DNA of 64,000 nt, taken from contig NW_019211455.1 of assembly GCF_002443255.2 (NCBI RefSeq), positions 25,770,479 to 25,834,478 of the forward strand, in the 5' to 3' direction. The notes beneath the pieces were generated by a model that searched no databases, was not told the origin of the DNA, and worked only from the letters and a program-made list of their open reading frames with translations. Positions 52,560 through 63,404 of the stretch are shown piece by piece. The translations under genes were made by a program, and so were the position numbers. Position 1 is the first letter of the stretch; every line of letters starts with the position of its first letter. The DNA is from Varroa destructor (taxonomy: Eukaryota > Arthropoda > Arachnida > Mesostigmata > Varroidae).

Positions 52560-55100
52560 TCTAAATTAGTTGGCCCCCTATCGACATCACTATAGGATTG
52601 GCGCAGGAAGTGCCTCCTCGCGCAGAGCCTAGCAAAATAGTCCATGCACCTTTAACCCTTGATTTCAAACCAACACGCTTCCATAATATCGTAAAAGAAT
52701 TGGCTCCCATGCTTTTTTAGCCTGGGCAGCCCGCTTGGAGAAAAACGGTTAATCACTTATGCAAAATACACAAGTGCTGCAATGAAGTCAACGGTGTGCT
52801 ATGCCTTCGTTTGTAATAGAATGTGAGTTTGTCTAAAAAACAACTTCTGTATTTAAAAGAATCTTTTCTTATATGTAATCAGCCGAATGCAGTGAACATT
52901 TTCACACTACATGATGACTCTGCCTTTCCTCATATACGCAGTACAAATTCTATAAATACGACAAAGCCACAACATAAGTAAGACTGTCATCGGGGACGTT
53001 CGGGACATCGGGGGAGGTATATTTATACGCAAGAGAAAATAACAATATAATGGATGTGAATTTCATATGTCATGTGTCTTTTTTAATGATCCTTGCCATC
53101 ACGTTTCCTCCAAACTGGAAGTGATTTCGTTCGAGACAACTGCACGTACCAGATGTCCAAGCGATTTAAAAAACTTATCAGAAATTGCTTGCACAGGCAA
53201 CAAGAAATGACGCTAGAAGGTAAGCAATTCGATACCTAGCGCTGTATTTTACAAAGTAACAAAATTCATACCCAATTGGTACCAGTGATACAATTATTAT
53301 ATAGTATATATTAAACTAACCCACGAGTTTCATCCCGCACGTTCACGTTTAACTAATCTGATTTACAGAATCTTACATTCAGCCCAAAATCAGCTGTAAC
53401 TCATATACATGCAAACACGTAACAACGCATTTCCCTGGTTCAACCTGGAAGCTTAGTAACTGCAGAATAAGATTCTACTCACAAAAGTTAGGTTAAGGCG
53501 ATTACTCTACATAGACTGTGTTAGAGGATCAGACAGCACGTAGAAAAAGACGGACTTTTATTAGGACATGGATTGATATAAAAAGATCGACATACATTTC
53601 ATTGCTACTACTACTACTACTACGTCTATTTACTATTATCTCGTAATTTAATCTTACCGAAGCTTACGGTTCTTAAATTTAACATGCGAACCTTTTTTTC
53701 ATAACAAGAGAGTTAAGCGAAGTCAAAATTCTTTACAAGAAGATACGGTGATAATAACAAAGTAGACAATGGATACAAATAATAATTGCTTGCATTTGCT
53801 ACAATTATAGGTCTTGAGTCAAAGGCAACGCTCGATTGGATATTCACAAACCAGTATGGACCTAAGTACACAGCAAAGTACGAAAAAAACCGCTGGCGAA
53901 GGACCAACAGACTAAACTTTAATGCCTCAAAGCCCGAAGCTATGGCATCGTCCCAAAGTCAGAGGTAAAAAAAAAAAGATTTTTATTTAGATTGCATCTA
54001 GATTCCTGCACTAATTTTTGGTAAAATACTAGAAATTCTGTTATTCTTACCCTGTTGCATAAGATACATCATAATAATAATTGACACATGGTCCACTACA
54101 CTGTCAAGTAGACTACAAATAGATTAAAAAAAAAAAGGCTTAGATGTTATTCTTAGCGATAGAAAAAATATGTGCATTTGAAATGCACATTTAAATTCAA
54201 AATTGTGAAATATAACATTAATGCTGGGATAGAAGAACTGTGCCGGCCATTTTGTAATGGGCACCTATTTACAATGTCAACAGAAGTATAACCCATACGC
54301 CGTGAGTGCCTCTATACACAATATATGAATATCGAAAGCTGTCTACAGACTTAAGAGTTGCGAGAAAAAATTGATTTATACTTAAAATACTAACGATTCT
54401 GAAAGCAACTTCTTACAGAGATAAGAAAATATAAAAGCCAAATTTTAGCGTCTACGTTGTAAAGATATCTTTGCACAGTAAAGATACGTAAGCCATTGTA
54501 AGTAACACTTCGGTGATGGAAAATGAACGCCCCGCCATAGACATGTTCCTAATGGACGTGTTTCATGGATTCGCGGGTTTTAATTTGTGTGTACACTTAT
54601 TTTTGCAATGAGCTAACGCATTCCTTTTTCTATATGTATTCAATACGGGTTCATACCACGTACGGTACACGATGGTATTTATCAGGCAGGCTATTGACTA
54701 ATCTTGTTGAACATCAGCGGCTTAAATGGGTTGGTTTAATTATCCTTTCAATACTAAGCTACTATCTATGCTAGGATCATGGAAAGCCGAGCGAGAAACG
54801 CCTGAAATATATGCTTTTGCCTGAAGAACTTCGGCCGAAAAATTTAAAGATCTTTTAAGTTAAGGCGAATTTGAATACGAGGTAATCGGTAGTTAAAACT
54901 GCCGCATTTTTATGAAATTTCTTTAAGCAACAGTAATACTTGTTACATGCAATGAGCTTACGTTATGGAATTAATAGCTCACTCACAGATTATGCCCGTG
55001 ATAATTATGCTATTGTCAAGTTTGCTATAAAACGATGTTGTTCTACTAAAAAAATATATTTACCGTAAGCTGTAAAAAATAACCGTTGAAGTTTTACGTT
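52560..55100 (+). pseudogene. Decayed second copy (copy B) of the membrane-protein gene
   Basis: Diverged matches to copy A occur in order: near 52575 (44130), 52735-52790 (44474), 52936 (intron, 44671), 53090-53225 (44830-45001), 53810-53960 (46565-46720), 54600-54840 (47590-47815), continuing into the 3' flank near 55100 (48050). Both exons and introns match, so this was a genomic duplication, not retroposition. Lesions are visible: a TGA inside the Cys-rich exon after ACTGNKK (about 53208), and the last-exon acceptor ATAG changed to ATACG (about 54645). The membrane exon also has an early stop after ILSYYLC. A residual transcript or truncated product cannot be excluded. Confidence 0.6.
53604..53623. 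repeat. (CTA)n microsatellite
   Basis: About six CTA triplets in the copy B intron. Confidence 0.9.
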
Positions 55101-56279
55101 GTCGAAGTCACCTGACTTATCATTTTACTATAGGTTAGCTTCCATACTTTTTCCACAAACGGAATGATAGGACAGTATCTGATTAGCATATAAGCTGAGC
55201 AAGCACAAGATAGTCTCGTGCTTCCAGATACTTCCGAGACTTCTAATGTAAGAAAGTATCATAGTTCTTAAATTTAGCTAAATTCAATAACTCATCTGTT
55301 TGAAAAATTTCTATTCAGAAGTACGCTGCGAAATAACTTTTAAATAATAATAATATCCTATTCTTATCTTATTCTTAATAAAATCTTAATAAAAAAAAAT
55401 TAGGTGTTTATTTAATATTAAGATTCAAACAACTTTAATCGGCAGAAATATTTATTGGCAAACGCAACCTCACTTACAATAATAGGCAGCCAACTATGCT
55501 CATTCACAACAAATTGATTTTTCCCAATATATTTGTGGGGCCTTAAAAATAGAGCTAATACTACATCGAAGAGTGAGAATTCTTCTAACAATAAAAACTC
55601 AACGAACAGATTCATGCAGAGATACAGAATTGACAATTAAATATGTATTCCCTGGGCAATTTAAATGTTCTTAACAAAATGTGGCTTCTTAGGATTACGA
55701 TGTTAACATAGAATGTTTGAAGGCAACCTAGAAGTCCATGTATAAGGCCTACATTAATATCTTGAACTGAAATCTAGCGGTTCTCAAATGACTCCAATTA
55801 AAATTTATGACTGTATTCACTGACTTCAACTTATTTTGGCAACGTAATAACGTGTTTACCTAAACTAAGGAACATATGGCGCTCTAGGTTCGAATTCGCA
55901 TGAAGAAATCGCGTTTCGTTCTGGGAGCCAACTGTTCGAAGCACTGCCTAACCAACTTAAGTAACGGATGTAAAACTCGAATGTAGAGCGGACTCCAGTC
56001 TCGACAACAATATTAACAGTATAAGCAACAAGCCACCTATCATATTCATTATGCATATAAACCTTCTAAGACAAAACACAGTTTCCATTCAGCAACAATA
56101 ATCAATCTCATCGTTCTTAGTTACTGTATGTATTATTTTTTTCATTCCATATATAAATTTATATATAGACATGTTACACGCAGCCTTTTCACACAGACCT
56201 CAGACAATATTCGTAAAGTAAAAGGACAGCACCTTCCAGATTTTTTCTCACCTTGTTTTATGTGCTTCTCAGTTATTCA
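55101..56279. other. Intergenic DNA between copy B and eIF2B-epsilon
   Basis: No gene is seen. The two genes converge here, so it should contain the eIF2B-epsilon 3' end, but no clean AATAAA was found on its strand within the first 100 bases. Confidence 0.5.
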
Positions 56280-56618
56280 TTACTCAGTCTCATCGCTGTC
56301 ATCTTCGTCGCTACTGTCCTCCTGAAGCCATTCGATAAATGACTTCACATGCTTTTTTATCACCTCGTCGGATAGGTCGTCATACCAATCTAAAATCGTG
56401 TTCTCGCAAAGGATATCTGTCTGGTAAAGAAAGTTAATGATATTCTGTGACGTTTTTTGTAGACTCTCATCACAGGATGGTCGTAAACGAACGTAGAAAC
56501 GACCGATTTCATCGATACAAATACGTTGCGAGTCATCTTTTTTCAGATAGTTGCGGAGGATGCCAGTGACCTGGCTTGTAGACTTTTTGAACGTAGTCAT
56601 AAAGGCTTTGCCGGTTTT
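56280..56618 (-). CDS. eIF2Bepsilon: eIF2B-epsilon exon 10 (W2 domain, stop)
   Basis: This final exon encodes the rest of the W2 domain, with FYVRLRPSCDESLQK, DILCENTILDWYDDL and VKSFIEWLQEDSSDEDDSDE, then stop. Human ends ERFIQWLKEAEEESSEDD in the same style. The conserved acidic-aromatic C-terminus binds eIF2-beta in the family. Confidence 0.94.
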   Translation of the reverse strand, partial: KTGKAFMTTFKKSTSQVTGILRNYLKKDDSQRICIDEIGRFYVRLRPSCDESLQKTSQNIINFLYQTDILCENTILDWYDDLSDEVIKKHVKSFIEWLQEDSSDEDDSDETE

Positions 56619-57308
56619 CTAAAAATAAATGGCCAACGTCACAATACCATAATAAATTTAATACATATTTAGTTTCATTTTCGGCATTTGTTATAGGAAA
56701 TATAAACATGGCTACTTAAAACAACAATCTTTGGATTACCCTCTACTTGGATCATAAATCATTATAGATTTGAATAATAGTGTAACACATATCACGCAAG
56801 TCGTATACGAATAAAAAACTTATAGCCGACTGTAAAACTTGCGAATAATTACAAACCTCTTGTCCCAAACAAACTGATAGCAAAGCACGCGTGGTAGTTT
56901 CGATGACCTCCGATATGGTGACATTGTACGCGTGCTTTGAAGAGTTTATTTCGAGGATTAAATTCTCTGGTTTAATGTTTTCTTCGATGCCTCTTTGAAG
57001 ACTTTCCATAACCTCTTTAAAAAATAGATTTGAGTATTCGATGCCTTCAACAGGATCTACGCCTGAAATACGTAGAGATTATTACAAAGAGTAAGCGTTA
57101 GCAACTTCACTGACTTAGCAGGAGAAACATACTCCCAAATTAACTCAATCTGTAAGAGTTTCCATTCACTTCGAAACTGAAAAAGCCCAACGGACTGCTC
57201 TTAGGCGGCTAAATGTTGGAAAATAAATGTACTGCTATAATAAAACCACAACGTTAACTCTGCGTCTTTTTACGATTATGCTACCACACTTATGTATATA
57301 AGAGTCCG

Positions 57309-57351
<43 letters not shown>

Positions 57352-60300
57352 GTATATATATATCTATTCAACGGAAGTCTCACCTCCATCAATTTCGTCG
57401 CCGTCTCCAACACTGTTGGTCTCAGACTCGCCATCGTCCTCCTCCTCTGACACAAACCCGTCGCTGAACATCCCATCGTCTTGAATTCCCCATTTCTCGT
57501 ACAAAAGGTCATTCGGCTCATCTTCATTATCGCTGTCGTCATCTCCTTCTTCAAATTCGAAAGCAACAGCCTTTGCGCCAAACTTCGCTTTATCGCATGT
57601 GGTATCCACACTAACATTATCGTTACCTGCGTCAGTCTTATCTCCAAATCCGTCATCAAAGGGGACGCTCTGCAGTTGCTGGTCCTCTAGCTTCACTGAG
57701 GGACCTACCTGTACACGAGGAGCTAGGATGCTGCGCACAAGTATCGTATCTACAATTGTGTGGAAAAGATCAAGCGTCACACTATGTATCTAAGTGTCAA
57801 TCAGGTAATTTCAATGATAACGAAAAAAACGTTTATTAGCACACACGAGAAATACGAGAGTATATATTCATTCAACCTTCAAAAATCATAATAATTTAAA
57901 CTTTAGTCCTAATGCATTACTTCTAAGGCATAAGTTTGCCTAAACTGGGCATACTTAGCACTTATATTATCGGTAAAGCGCAACAGAACATCATTATTTT
58001 CTGGGAACTGGTTCAATAAACGTTTTTTAATTGCTAATTAGAAAAGACATTTGAGTGTACAAAGTACATGTAAGGGACATCAATATACTGCACACTGTTC
58101 TCAACAGGCAAGGAACACATACCTTTGTGGACGATGCAGTCGTCTCCGACAAGACAATGACTGAGAACGCAGTTTTCTTCAACAATGACGTTTTTGCCTA
58201 GAGTAACCTCGTTTAGGCGAGCTGACGCAGCTACTGAACTACCTTCACCGACATACGATCGCGTGATTTGTGCTCCTTCGGAAATCGAACCTAACACCAC
58301 TGAGAACTGGCTAACGACGGCTGATGGCGCGATTCGACCCTTCTTAGCAATATAATAACCACCCCGTTGCAAATGGCAGTCGTGAATGTGCATGTCCACC
58401 GTGTATGGATGTGTCTGCAAATGAATAGTAAGTTAAGCCGATCACCCTGATAAGATAAAAGCAACCTTTTATACAACATGTGAATGTGAGATTGTCTAAA
58501 ACAGAAATTTGTTGTAAGCACACTAAAAACCTTCTGGAGAAAACGCAAGGAATAAAGAAGGTAATATCGTAATTTCCATTTCTGCTCAGTACCTCTTAAA
58601 AAATCTTGTCGAGCCCCTACCCTAACAAATAGGTGAAGTAATGTTACATAGCCTTATCGTAAAAGAATAAGTTGAGAATCAGACCTGCTTAACATGTTTT
58701 CATAATTTATAATAAATAATAAATAGTATTATTATTCCGGATCTTTATTCGGACCATTTACCGGAATTCGGGCATTTTTTAGAGCATGGTCTAATACTTT
58801 TTAGATGCGTTCTGGATCAAGATCGCTCATTAGAGTTTAAATAATAAAACATCGCAATAGGTTGCAATATAATTTCATAATTGTTCAACGTATTGCTACG
58901 GTGATTTTTTAATTCATATTCGAAAAGGAGCTGAGTTAGCACCAGGCAAGCTTATTATATCCAAAGGACAACATCAAATTGTTGTTCTTAGAAATAGAGC
59001 TACTTACCCATCTTTTCGCTATATCAATGGCGATCCTTAAATACATTGAAACATTCGTAACGCACGAACAGTATGCGTCGTGCACTTCGTAGAGGTGGAT
59101 CGAGTTGCCCATGATTTCTTCGTGTTCGATAATACCTATTGTTGCAATAACAAGCATGGCTAACATTGTTAATATGCACTTAAAGATATTCGCCTTCTAC
59201 GCTACGAATCTACGCTAATGATAGCGGTTGTTTTAAAAATAACCAATGATATAAGCGCAAGCAAAATTACAACAGCCACAAGGTATTTTAGAAGAAAACA
59301 ATGATTTATAAATGATTATTAAAACAATCTTTTCGAAACCTTACCCTTAACGAAGTCATTAGTGTCCTGATAGTCGAAGTTATCAGAGAAAATGGCAGGG
59401 ACATGTTGATTACAGAAGACAACCTCTGTCTGTGCAAGGTCGGCGCGTACCGATACCGACCCCCCAGAAATCAATACCTACTCAAGAAGAGTAGAATTTA
59501 CTATACATACAGATCACTACCACTAGGGCTAACCTCAAAAAGAATAACTATATGTTCATACAGAGAAAAGATATATATGTAATAGCAATCTTAAGAAATA
59601 CTTGAAAACTAGAAGGCCCATAAAATATAAGTGAAACTACTATGGACCCACACACGGAGGAAAAGCAGCAATAAACAATACAGCACACTAAATTTTCGCA
59701 GACTGTTGGATGTAGTATGGTCTCGTATATTCTCTCTCATTGAAGGTATATCTAGCAAATATTGTTCCCGTCGATCCTCCAAGCTTGTGCGCTGTGCTAT
59801 GGCATTCTATCCGTCTACCAAGACGTGAACTTGTACGAGCTGTTTATAGAAAAAGGATCACGAGGATTTATTCGCATTGCCGTATTGCTGAATGCAATTA
59901 ACGTTCTAAATTATATATATATATATATATAAGGGTAAAAAATAAAGAACAAAAGCTCGTTATAAAAAGGTAGTCATAAAAAAATGTGCCATGCAAATAA
60001 TTTGTCTCCATGAAAGAAAAAAAGAAACGTGGCCGAACTAAAAGCACGTTCACTATTGTAGTGAGTAAAGTCTTTGTAGGATGCATAATGAAGACGTGTC
60101 AGTATGTTGTGATGCAGACAAAATGCCAATGCACGTATTCGATACCAAACGTTAAACACAAGCGTATGGTTTGTTAGAGCAGAACGGTGCAACCTAGTAA
60201 CACAGAGATGTTTGACGACATAGTTTCTAATCCGTGTGTTTAGAAAATTAGACTTAGACAAGTGCCATATGCTGTAATTACTGAGAATTACTACTGAGCT

Positions 60301-63300
60301 AAAAAGTTTCGTGATGAAGCAGCACTTGGTTTCTATTTGATCGAGTCATTCTCAGCCGTAATAATTATACAATTAACTTATAATTCGTGAAATAAAAGCT
60401 TTGGCGATAGAATATTTACGATTCGTGTTACAGTGCAATGCATGGTACTGGACCGAAGTGACGAGCAGAAATGAATTCGCGCAAAGGTTAGTGTAACTAC
60501 TGTTAGTAAACTAGGAAAAGTATATATTCTGTATCAGTGACAGGCTACGAAAAGCTCTTTTGCTTCACTGCGAACTGACAACGTTATCTCATATAGATCT
60601 ACTCGCATCATGTTGCTGTAACTACAACCGAGTGGAATAATATCCACTGCAAATCAGTTATTATTATTAACAGCCTTTGTTCGTTTTTTACGCTGTGAAT
60701 GTGTACTGGAAACCAATAACTAAGAGTCTCCATTGCTGAACATATTTTCCTTAAATGCCGACAGTCGCAAGGTGACTGGTTTCGCCTAACCTTATACGGC
60801 AGTCGGGTAATTATAGTTTGTTTAGAACCTAATTATAGTTTGTTTAGAACCTATCTCAAAATCGGCAATCTGCACGACAGACAAGTTCGTTTCTACAACA
60901 AAACTACAAGTATGTAGTAATTTGAACTTGTTGGGTTTGCTGTATAAAAAACAAAATCTAGAAAATCTTACATTCTATAAAACTTACTTCTAAAGGCGCG
61001 TCAATGTACTTCGTCTTTTTCTGATTAAAGTGTGCATAGAGAATTTTGTTGTTAGCATCAAGGAATACTACAAAATGCTCGTTTCTTGAACGAGTACGAT
61101 GCCTTGGGTTCAATCGACGTACAGCGACCGTCATTAAACTTTTCGCGTTCGAAGCCGTTTGGTTCTGCCGATGTGCCTATCGCAACAAAAAATACCTTAC
61201 TTATTGACTTGACAGCAAACACGAAACATCTTCGTTTTTTATAACGGTATAAAAGAGTCTAAAGATACCTCATATACACTTCCTGTTATCCAAATTTTAT
61301 ATCACGTACACATTGAATTTTATAAATCTACTGATAACGGCGATAATGACTAACCTTAAGAAGTTGTCGCATGTCGATGTTTGACACCACGCCAGTTTGC
61401 ATCAACAGGAAGTCCGATCTGATGTAAGCCTTGCCATCGAGGTCACGCATCATATCTCCAAAGGACATATAGTTATCGGCCGAATTCACCTTCACTGAGA
61501 ACCGTTGCGTCTCGAACGATTTCCATTTTGATGCGCTGGACAAAAAGCGAGCAAAGATTAAATTGTCACAAAAGAACTAATTTGGCCAAAACTCGAGGCT
61601 GCATTTTAGACAGAAATAATCGCAAATAAAATGCCATATTTTCTTGTATATATGTATAAAAATGAAAAAGTAATGATTTACAATTTAAGTTTATGGCAAG
61701 AGATTCGCAGCATACCGACATCGTAGTGAGTTTCTTACGGTTAAAAACACGCTCCCCAGATTTTTCCATACGCTCCACATTTGTATTAAATTTCTAGGCG
61801 TCTCGCAAACTACTCAAATCTACAAAAAAATTAAATAAAAATAGACCATACCTAAGATAATTTTTGATACGTTCAGCATTATGTCCATGGCAGAAGATGT
61901 GGACTTCTTGGAATCCATTAGAATGCAGAAGTTCTAAATTGTAGTCCAGAAGCGGCCGACCTTGCAATGGCAGCAGAGCCTGTAGCAAGACAAAAATATA
62001 AATGAATAATTATCTGCCTTTATACTATCGCGGTAGCTGACCCAATACGTATACCCTTCGCGCTAATAAAATCAATGTACTGTGCGGTTAATCTTTGCCA
62101 GCCAAAGCTAAACGGAAATTAAGTAGCTGAGCGTGACCAACCTCCATTGCTAAACTCTACCGTTCCATTATATCAATTACGTTATTCTCTTGTCCAGTTC
62201 ACCGGCCACATACTCATAGATATTAATGAATATGGCACTAATAGGCAGACTTCGCCATGAAGTGCTATCCAGTATTTGGTATTATGTTCTAGGTACTATT
62301 GTGAGCAAAATCGATTTATAGTGTCAAGTAAATATTAGTGCTTTGGTAAAAATCGATGGTCTTATATGGAAAGTAGGAAAAACCGATTAATAGTTCTCCG
62401 CGCCCTTACAGTCGTCGCCATGTATACTATACCTAGCCAGACGGTTTTCGTCAGTACGCAAGCCCCATTTCATCATTCAACGAACATCCATAAAAGCAAA
62501 TATTAACAACAATAACAATGACATTAATACTTGGAAATAATCAACCACATTATTTCTACATTTTTAAAATACAGTTCCCATAATTAAGTGAGTACAATGT
62601 ACTAAATTGTAATAAATATTTATAGAAATATAAATTGTAAAAAATAAAAAAAAAAGGCTGGAAACTACATAAACCGAAAACGTTTGCAACAGTTCTTCGG
62701 CATTTCATTCTAAGTAGTAAAGAGTGCCTACTATGAAGTCGTCAGTATCCTAGTTATAAATGACGCTATAAAGTATCCAGAGCTTCTTTTAGATTAGAAC
62801 GTGCATTCGCAGTTAGTTAGGCACAACGAGCTTTTTGCCACTCTGTCAACTTTAGCTAGATATAGTGGCAGAAGCAACAAGCGTTTGAAAGTTGCTTATA
62901 GTCAGATAAGAGTTATCGAACTACCTATAACGAGCCTGATAGGTGCGCTTGCTTAACTTATCTCGTAATATTGTAGCTTGAATTGCGTTTGCTACAGAGA
63001 ATTTTGTTAAAAGTATTTCGATGTATTTTTGTGCAATAGGGGATATAAATGACACAGAGAACTTTATTCATATATATAATTAATATTATATATATAGTAT
63101 GTCCTGCTGTAACCGGCAAAACTCCACATTTTACACCTCCCCCGAGTGGCGTCCATACGATACTGACAAGCTGGATAATTGCATCAGTTACATGCTATCG
63201 CTATCGAACTATATTGTTCAAGCAGTACGGCGTTGTTCCGGGCGGACTCTCTCATACATCCGCAAAATTTTCAATTTCCAAATAAACACTTACAAATGGC

Positions 63301-63404
63301 ACGCTCTCGGTAAGTGGTTGAAATTCCGTGCAGAATGTCTCGGCTAGAATGACGGCCTGAAGAACGTCTTCACGCTTGAGGTCTGACCGATCGGCAACAC
63401 CCAT
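56280..63404 (-). CDS. eIF2Bepsilon: Translation initiation factor eIF2B, epsilon subunit (complete, 10 exons)
   Basis: This is the catalytic subunit of the guanine-nucleotide exchange factor that recharges eIF2 with GTP in the cytoplasm. Ten exons join in frame: 63404-63294, 61979-61852, 61535-61355, 61176-60988, 59477-59345, 59135-59008, 58414-58123, 57749-57384, 57062-56857 and 56618-56280. They give 690 residues, against about 720 in human EIF2B5. Domains in order: a nucleotidyl-transferase-like domain (about 12-290) with LLPLQGRPLLDYNLELL at 39, RSDFLL at 119, DNFDYQ at 235 and EEIMGN at 253; a left-handed beta-helix of hexapeptide repeats (about 300-400); an acidic linker (about 400-500); and a C-terminal W2/HEAT catalytic domain (about 510-690) ending in FIEWLQE and an acidic tail. 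Every junction keeps phase. The start ATG at 63404 has G at -3 and +4. The least certain junction is the GTTTGT donor after 56857. Identification is firm. Confidence 0.96.
56857..57062 (-). CDS. eIF2Bepsilon: eIF2B-epsilon exon 9 (start of W2/HEAT catalytic domain)
   Basis: FFKEVMESLQRGIEENIKPE and NLILEINSSKHAYNV align with human [20 protein letters not shown] and NLVLEINSLKYAYNV. The donor is taken as CAAGAG/GTTTGT, which keeps phase 0. A CAA/GTTTTA donor five codons later would also keep phase. Confidence 0.88.
57310..57363. repeat. (TA)n repeat in eIF2B-epsilon intron 8
   Basis: A TA run with two TG interruptions, beginning about 20 bases past the exon 8 donor on the gene strand. Confidence 0.95.
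57384..57749 (-). CDS. eIF2Bepsilon: eIF2B-epsilon exon 8 (end of beta-helix, acidic linker)
   Basis: Residues 388-509. It opens with ILVRSILAPRVQVGPSVKLE, the last beta-helix coil. An acidic linker follows that includes EFEEGDDDSDNEDEPNDLL and SEEEDDGESETNSVGDGDE. The donor GGAG/GTGAGA lies just before an in-frame stop and is followed in the intron by a long TA repeat. Confidence 0.92.
58123..58414 (-). CDS. eIF2Bepsilon: eIF2B-epsilon exon 7 (beta-helix)
   Basis: Residues 291-387. The aliphatic hexad spacing of a left-handed beta-helix is clear in GRIAPSAVVSQFSVVLGSIS, in ARLNEVTLGKNVIVEENCVL and in SHCLVGDDCIVHK. The donor is AAAG/GTATGT. Confidence 0.95.
59008..59135 (-). CDS. eIF2Bepsilon: eIF2B-epsilon exon 6
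   Basis: Residues 248-290. IIEHEEIMGNSIHLYEV followed by VTNVSMYLRIAIDIAKRW corresponds to human LLVNEEILGNQIHMHVT and VSNLHMYSAVCADVIRRW. The donor is TGG/GTAAGT in phase 0. Confidence 0.95.
59345..59477 (-). CDS. eIF2Bepsilon: eIF2B-epsilon exon 5
   Basis: Residues 204-247 plus one base. VSVRADLAQTEVVFCNQHVP and IFSDNFDYQDTNDFVK match human VRYDLLDCHISICSPQV and LFTDNFDYQTRDDFVR. The acceptor used is TTGAGTAG; a TTGAG three bases earlier would put an in-frame TAG into the product. Confidence 0.92.
59912..59931. repeat. (TA)n repeat in eIF2B-epsilon intron 4
   Basis: Ten TA units. Confidence 0.9.
60808..60851. repeat. 22-bp exact tandem duplication in intron 4
   Basis: TAATTATAGTTTGTTTAGAA plus CC occurs twice in a row without a mismatch, which suggests a recent slippage event. 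Confidence 0.95.
60988..61176 (-). CDS. eIF2Bepsilon: eIF2B-epsilon exon 4
   Basis: Exactly 63 codons (residues 141-203), phase 0 at both ends. It includes SLMTVAVRR and NEHFVVFLDANNKILYAHF, corresponding to human SVMTMIFKE and DNVVVAVDSTTNRVLHFQK. The donor is GAA/GTAAGT. The run is not listed as a long ORF because it has no usable internal start. Confidence 0.9.
61355..61535 (-). CDS. eIF2Bepsilon: eIF2B-epsilon exon 3
   Basis: Residues 80-140. It carries SFGDMMRDLDGKAYIRSDFL and then GVVSNIDMRQLLK, which align with human [20 protein letters not shown] and DVISNINITRAL. The donor is AAG/GTTAGT in phase 0. Confidence 0.95.
61852..61979 (-). CDS. eIF2Bepsilon: eIF2B-epsilon exon 2
   Basis: Residues 38-79 plus two bases. 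It encodes ALLPLQGRPLLDYNLELL and then QEVHIFCHGHNAERIKNYL, the nucleotide-sugar-transferase-like core. The acceptor is CTTGCTACAG and the donor is TTAG/GTATGG. Confidence 0.94.
63294..63404 (-). CDS. eIF2Bepsilon: eIF2B-epsilon exon 1 (start codon, residues 1-37)
   Basis: This short exon encodes MGVADRSDLKRED, then LQAVILAETF, which matches the QAVLVADSF start of the nucleotidyl-transferase domain in vertebrate eIF2B-epsilon. It ends SVPF at a GTAAGT donor in phase 0 and joins ALLPLQ in exon 2, just as human reads PRVLLPLANV. Its length makes it easy to miss in an ORF scan. Confidence 0.88.

Noticed and set aside
57276..57659. 127-codon minus frame over eIF2B-epsilon exon 8
   Set aside because: A shadow in another frame of the real exon; its tail is a translated TA repeat.
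63049..63347. Two overlapping plus-strand frames near the right end
   Set aside because: They lie antisense to eIF2B-epsilon exon 1 and its intron, with no own signals.
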